This document shows, one piece after another, positions 4,720 through 5,719 of a DNA stretch of 5,719 bases. The notes beneath the pieces were generated by a model. It was given only the letters and a program-made list of their open reading frames with translations, made no database searches and was not told where the DNA came from. The translations under genes and the position numbers were made by a program. Position 1 is the stretch's first letter, and every line of letters starts with the position of its first letter. This DNA comes from an uncultured Clostridia bacterium (lineage in GTDB: Bacteria; Bacillota; Clostridia; RGIG6154): positions 1 through 5,719 of the forward strand of contig CAKSDT010000106.1 in assembly GCA_934446135.1 (NCBI GenBank). The letters are read 5' to 3'.

Positions 4720-5328
4720 TCAGCAGATACAGAGGTCTGACATTGATGTCGGTATGTAGTCATGCGGTTGTGTGGTGTCTATGAGCTTACGGAGTTCATC
4801 AAGCTGTGTGTAGTAGTCATAGTCTTCATGAATGTACGGTAACAGTATGTCTTCATCAACTACATAACCACTGTTGCAATAATCAGTTATAGCTTTATAG
4901 CCTTTATCGGGTTGATTGACAACTCTTTTAAGTGTTCCGTAGACTGTTTCGTGCGTGTAGCAATACTTGTGCTTGTGGTTAGCCATCATTTCAGCCGAGC
5001 CGTTTATGTATCGGTTGATACCGTGAACGCACGTCAGGAACGCCTGTAAGAAGTTAAGGTTTCCTAAGAGTTCATCATGCAGTGAACCGTCATAAAAGAT
5101 TATCGGAGTTGTGCCGTTCGGATTATTCATCTCCGTCAGAACGTCAATTGCTTCTTTGATATCGTCAAGAGAGGGAACATCGTCATAAATGATATCGTTA
5201 TGGATGTTATAAAGTGCGCTGTGAAGTTTGCTTTCGTTTTCGAGCCAAAACATTTTTGCACCGTTGCGTTCTTCTTCGGAGCAGTTTTCGTACAGTTCGA
5301 GAAATTCGTCTCTGAGATTTGATAACAT
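4720..5328 (-). CDS. Unknown protein, about 202 residues, first gene of a two-gene operon
   Basis: I do not recognise this protein. From the ATG at 5326-5328 it has 202 residues. An in-frame ATG at 5380-5382 would add 18 residues (MAFFGNIKNFFKNKENKT). I prefer the internal start because AAGGAG lies 9 nt before it, whereas the outer ATG has no ribosome binding site and the 18 codons are as AT-rich as flanking DNA. Even so, that N-terminus looks protein-like, so the longer form is possible. The body is mostly helical and acidic, and soluble. Counted from the longer start, a His/Cys cluster HKHKYCYTH (136-144) could bind a metal, an acidic Tyr-rich stretch EDYDYYTQLDEL lies at 186-197, and the chain ends in Cys-Ile-Cys. 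It is followed after 15 bp by the second unknown gene. The upstream 40-bp palindrome may carry its control signals. Confidence 0.78.
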   Translation of the reverse strand: MLSNLRDEFLELYENCSEEERNGAKMFWLENESKLHSALYNIHNDIIYDDVPSLDDIKEAIDVLTEMNNPNGTTPIIFYDGSLHDELLGNLNFLQAFLTCVHGINRYINGSAEMMANHKHKYCYTHETVYGTLKRVVNQPDKGYKAITDYCNSGYVVDEDILLPYIHEDYDYYTQLDELRKLIDTTQPHDYIPTSMSDLCIC

Positions 5329-5337
5329 GGTTTTGTT

Positions 5338-5343
5338 CTCCTT
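5338..5343 (-). promoter_or_regulatory. Ribosome binding site favouring the internal start at 5328
   Basis: On the minus strand AAGGAG is 9 nt before ATG 5326-5328. It lies inside the longer reading frame as Lys-Glu codons, so it could be chance, but no comparable site precedes the ATG at 5382. Confidence 0.6.
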
Positions 5344-5404
5344 GTTTTTGAAAAAGTTTTTAATATTTCCAAAAAATGCCATAAAGCATTAGTTTGAACG
5401 TAGG

Positions 5405-5444
5405 TAAAAGATAATATATATATTTATATATATATTATCTTTTA
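5405..5444. repeat. 40-bp AT-rich near-perfect palindrome
   Basis: A 19-bp arm, 5405-5423 (TAAAAGATAATATATATAT), is exactly inverted at 5426-5444, with only two T bases between. One G-C pair occurs per arm. It lies 22 bp upstream of the outer possible start of the unknown operon. It could form a cruciform, act as a bidirectional terminator (each strand ends in TCTTTTA), serve as a regulator site, or be an unwinding element. No clear promoter pair is visible in or around it. Confidence 0.75.
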
Positions 5445-5719
5445 GGTGTGATAGAATATACACCCGAGAGAGGGAACAGACGGAGCGTTTTTGTGTGCTG
5501 TGAACCGCTGTGGGGACTTTAGAGGGGGGATAATCACATAGGGAATATAAGATTTCTTGTCTGATGCTTGTATAGCTCTTCGCAATATATCTTCCTTGAT
5601 ATTTATAAAGGCTGTTTAAAAATATGCTTGCCCATAACGCTATATTATTTTGTTTTTTACGTTCGGTAATTCCTTAGAGAAACAGAGCTTAAAACCGCGA
5701 ACTTTGTAAGGTGGTATAT
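5445..5719. other. No supported gene at the right end
   Basis: 275 bp with no convincing gene on either strand. A minus-strand frame from TTG 5585 to TAA 5442-5444 (47 codons) has AAGGAAG 5 nt upstream but a low-complexity, Pro/Ser-rich product. A minus-strand frame entering from the right edge ends at 5640-5642 after 25 codons and could be the tail of a gene outside the window. No clear promoter, terminator or RNA gene is seen. Confidence 0.5.

Larger units (their letters stand above)
834..5719. mobile_element. Integrated element at tRNA-Trp (left part; continues past the window)
   Basis: What is seen: an integrase gene next to a tRNA 3' end, a tandem repeat between them, a Rep-like gene with iterons, and two unknown genes, all on the minus strand. 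The DNA is visibly more AT-rich than the sigma gene. What is inferred: this is the left end of a plasmid-like integrative element, an integrative mobilizable element or a phage satellite. No relaxase, type IV secretion, primase, capsid or packaging gene is present here. The left boundary is approximate and the right boundary is not in the window. Confidence 0.75.

Noticed and set aside
4102..5328. The two unknown proteins as paralogues
   Set aside because: A short resemblance (KALSTALHGYN and SKLHSALYNIHN) does not extend and is within chance for helical segments.
5442..5585. Minus-strand TTG-started frame of 47 codons with AAGGAAG upstream
   Set aside because: The product is Pro/Ser-rich with no motif, its stop lies in the palindrome, and the TTG start rests on a short purine match. 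Too weak to call.
5640..5717. Minus-strand frame entering from the right edge, 25 codons
   Set aside because: It could be the tail of a gene outside the window, but 25 codons cannot be told from chance.

Overview
The window is a junction between a bacterial chromosome and an integrated mobile element. The left end (1-680) is the 3' part of a gene for a sporulation sigma factor of the SigF type, which points to an endospore-forming Firmicute of class Clostridia. The mixed GC (balanced in sigF, AT-rich elsewhere) would fit gut clostridia such as Oscillospiraceae, but I cannot name the genus from the sequence.

Layout. The sigma gene is followed by a consensus promoter (719-747), a tRNA-Trp(CCA) gene (762-834) and an intrinsic terminator (841-875). 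From the end of the tRNA onward everything looks like accessory DNA read on the minus strand. It begins with a tandem 12-bp repeat (901-924) and a tyrosine recombinase/integrase gene (934-2085) that converges on the tRNA, the classic arrangement of an element inserted in a tRNA 3' end. The other attachment site lies outside the window.

Between int and the next gene is about 900 bp (2100-3020) with no confident protein gene but much structure. It holds the int promoter, two plus-strand terminator-like hairpins, three CCTTTAAAGG palindromes, three 15-bp CAGTGCAG-type repeats, AT-only stretches, a large hairpin that could mask the ribosome binding site of a possible 44-residue ORF, and two copies of a module ending in an 18-bp iteron, plus a third diverged iteron. 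The iterons lie immediately downstream of a gene (3021-3971) whose product looks like a two-winged-helix replication initiator. Rep-like gene plus iterons make a probable autonomous replication module, so the element is plausibly a plasmid-like integrative element, an integrative mobilizable element or a phage satellite. No conjugation, relaxase or phage structural gene is visible to decide among these.

The Rep-like gene has its own perfect consensus promoter (4013-4041). Upstream lies a two-gene minus-strand operon (4102-4704 and 4720-5328) encoding proteins I do not recognise. It is preceded by a 40-bp, purely AT-cored palindrome (5405-5444). The last 275 bp (5445-5719) hold no gene I can support. 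The possible novelty lies in the dense origin/regulatory region and in the two unknown cargo or regulatory proteins.
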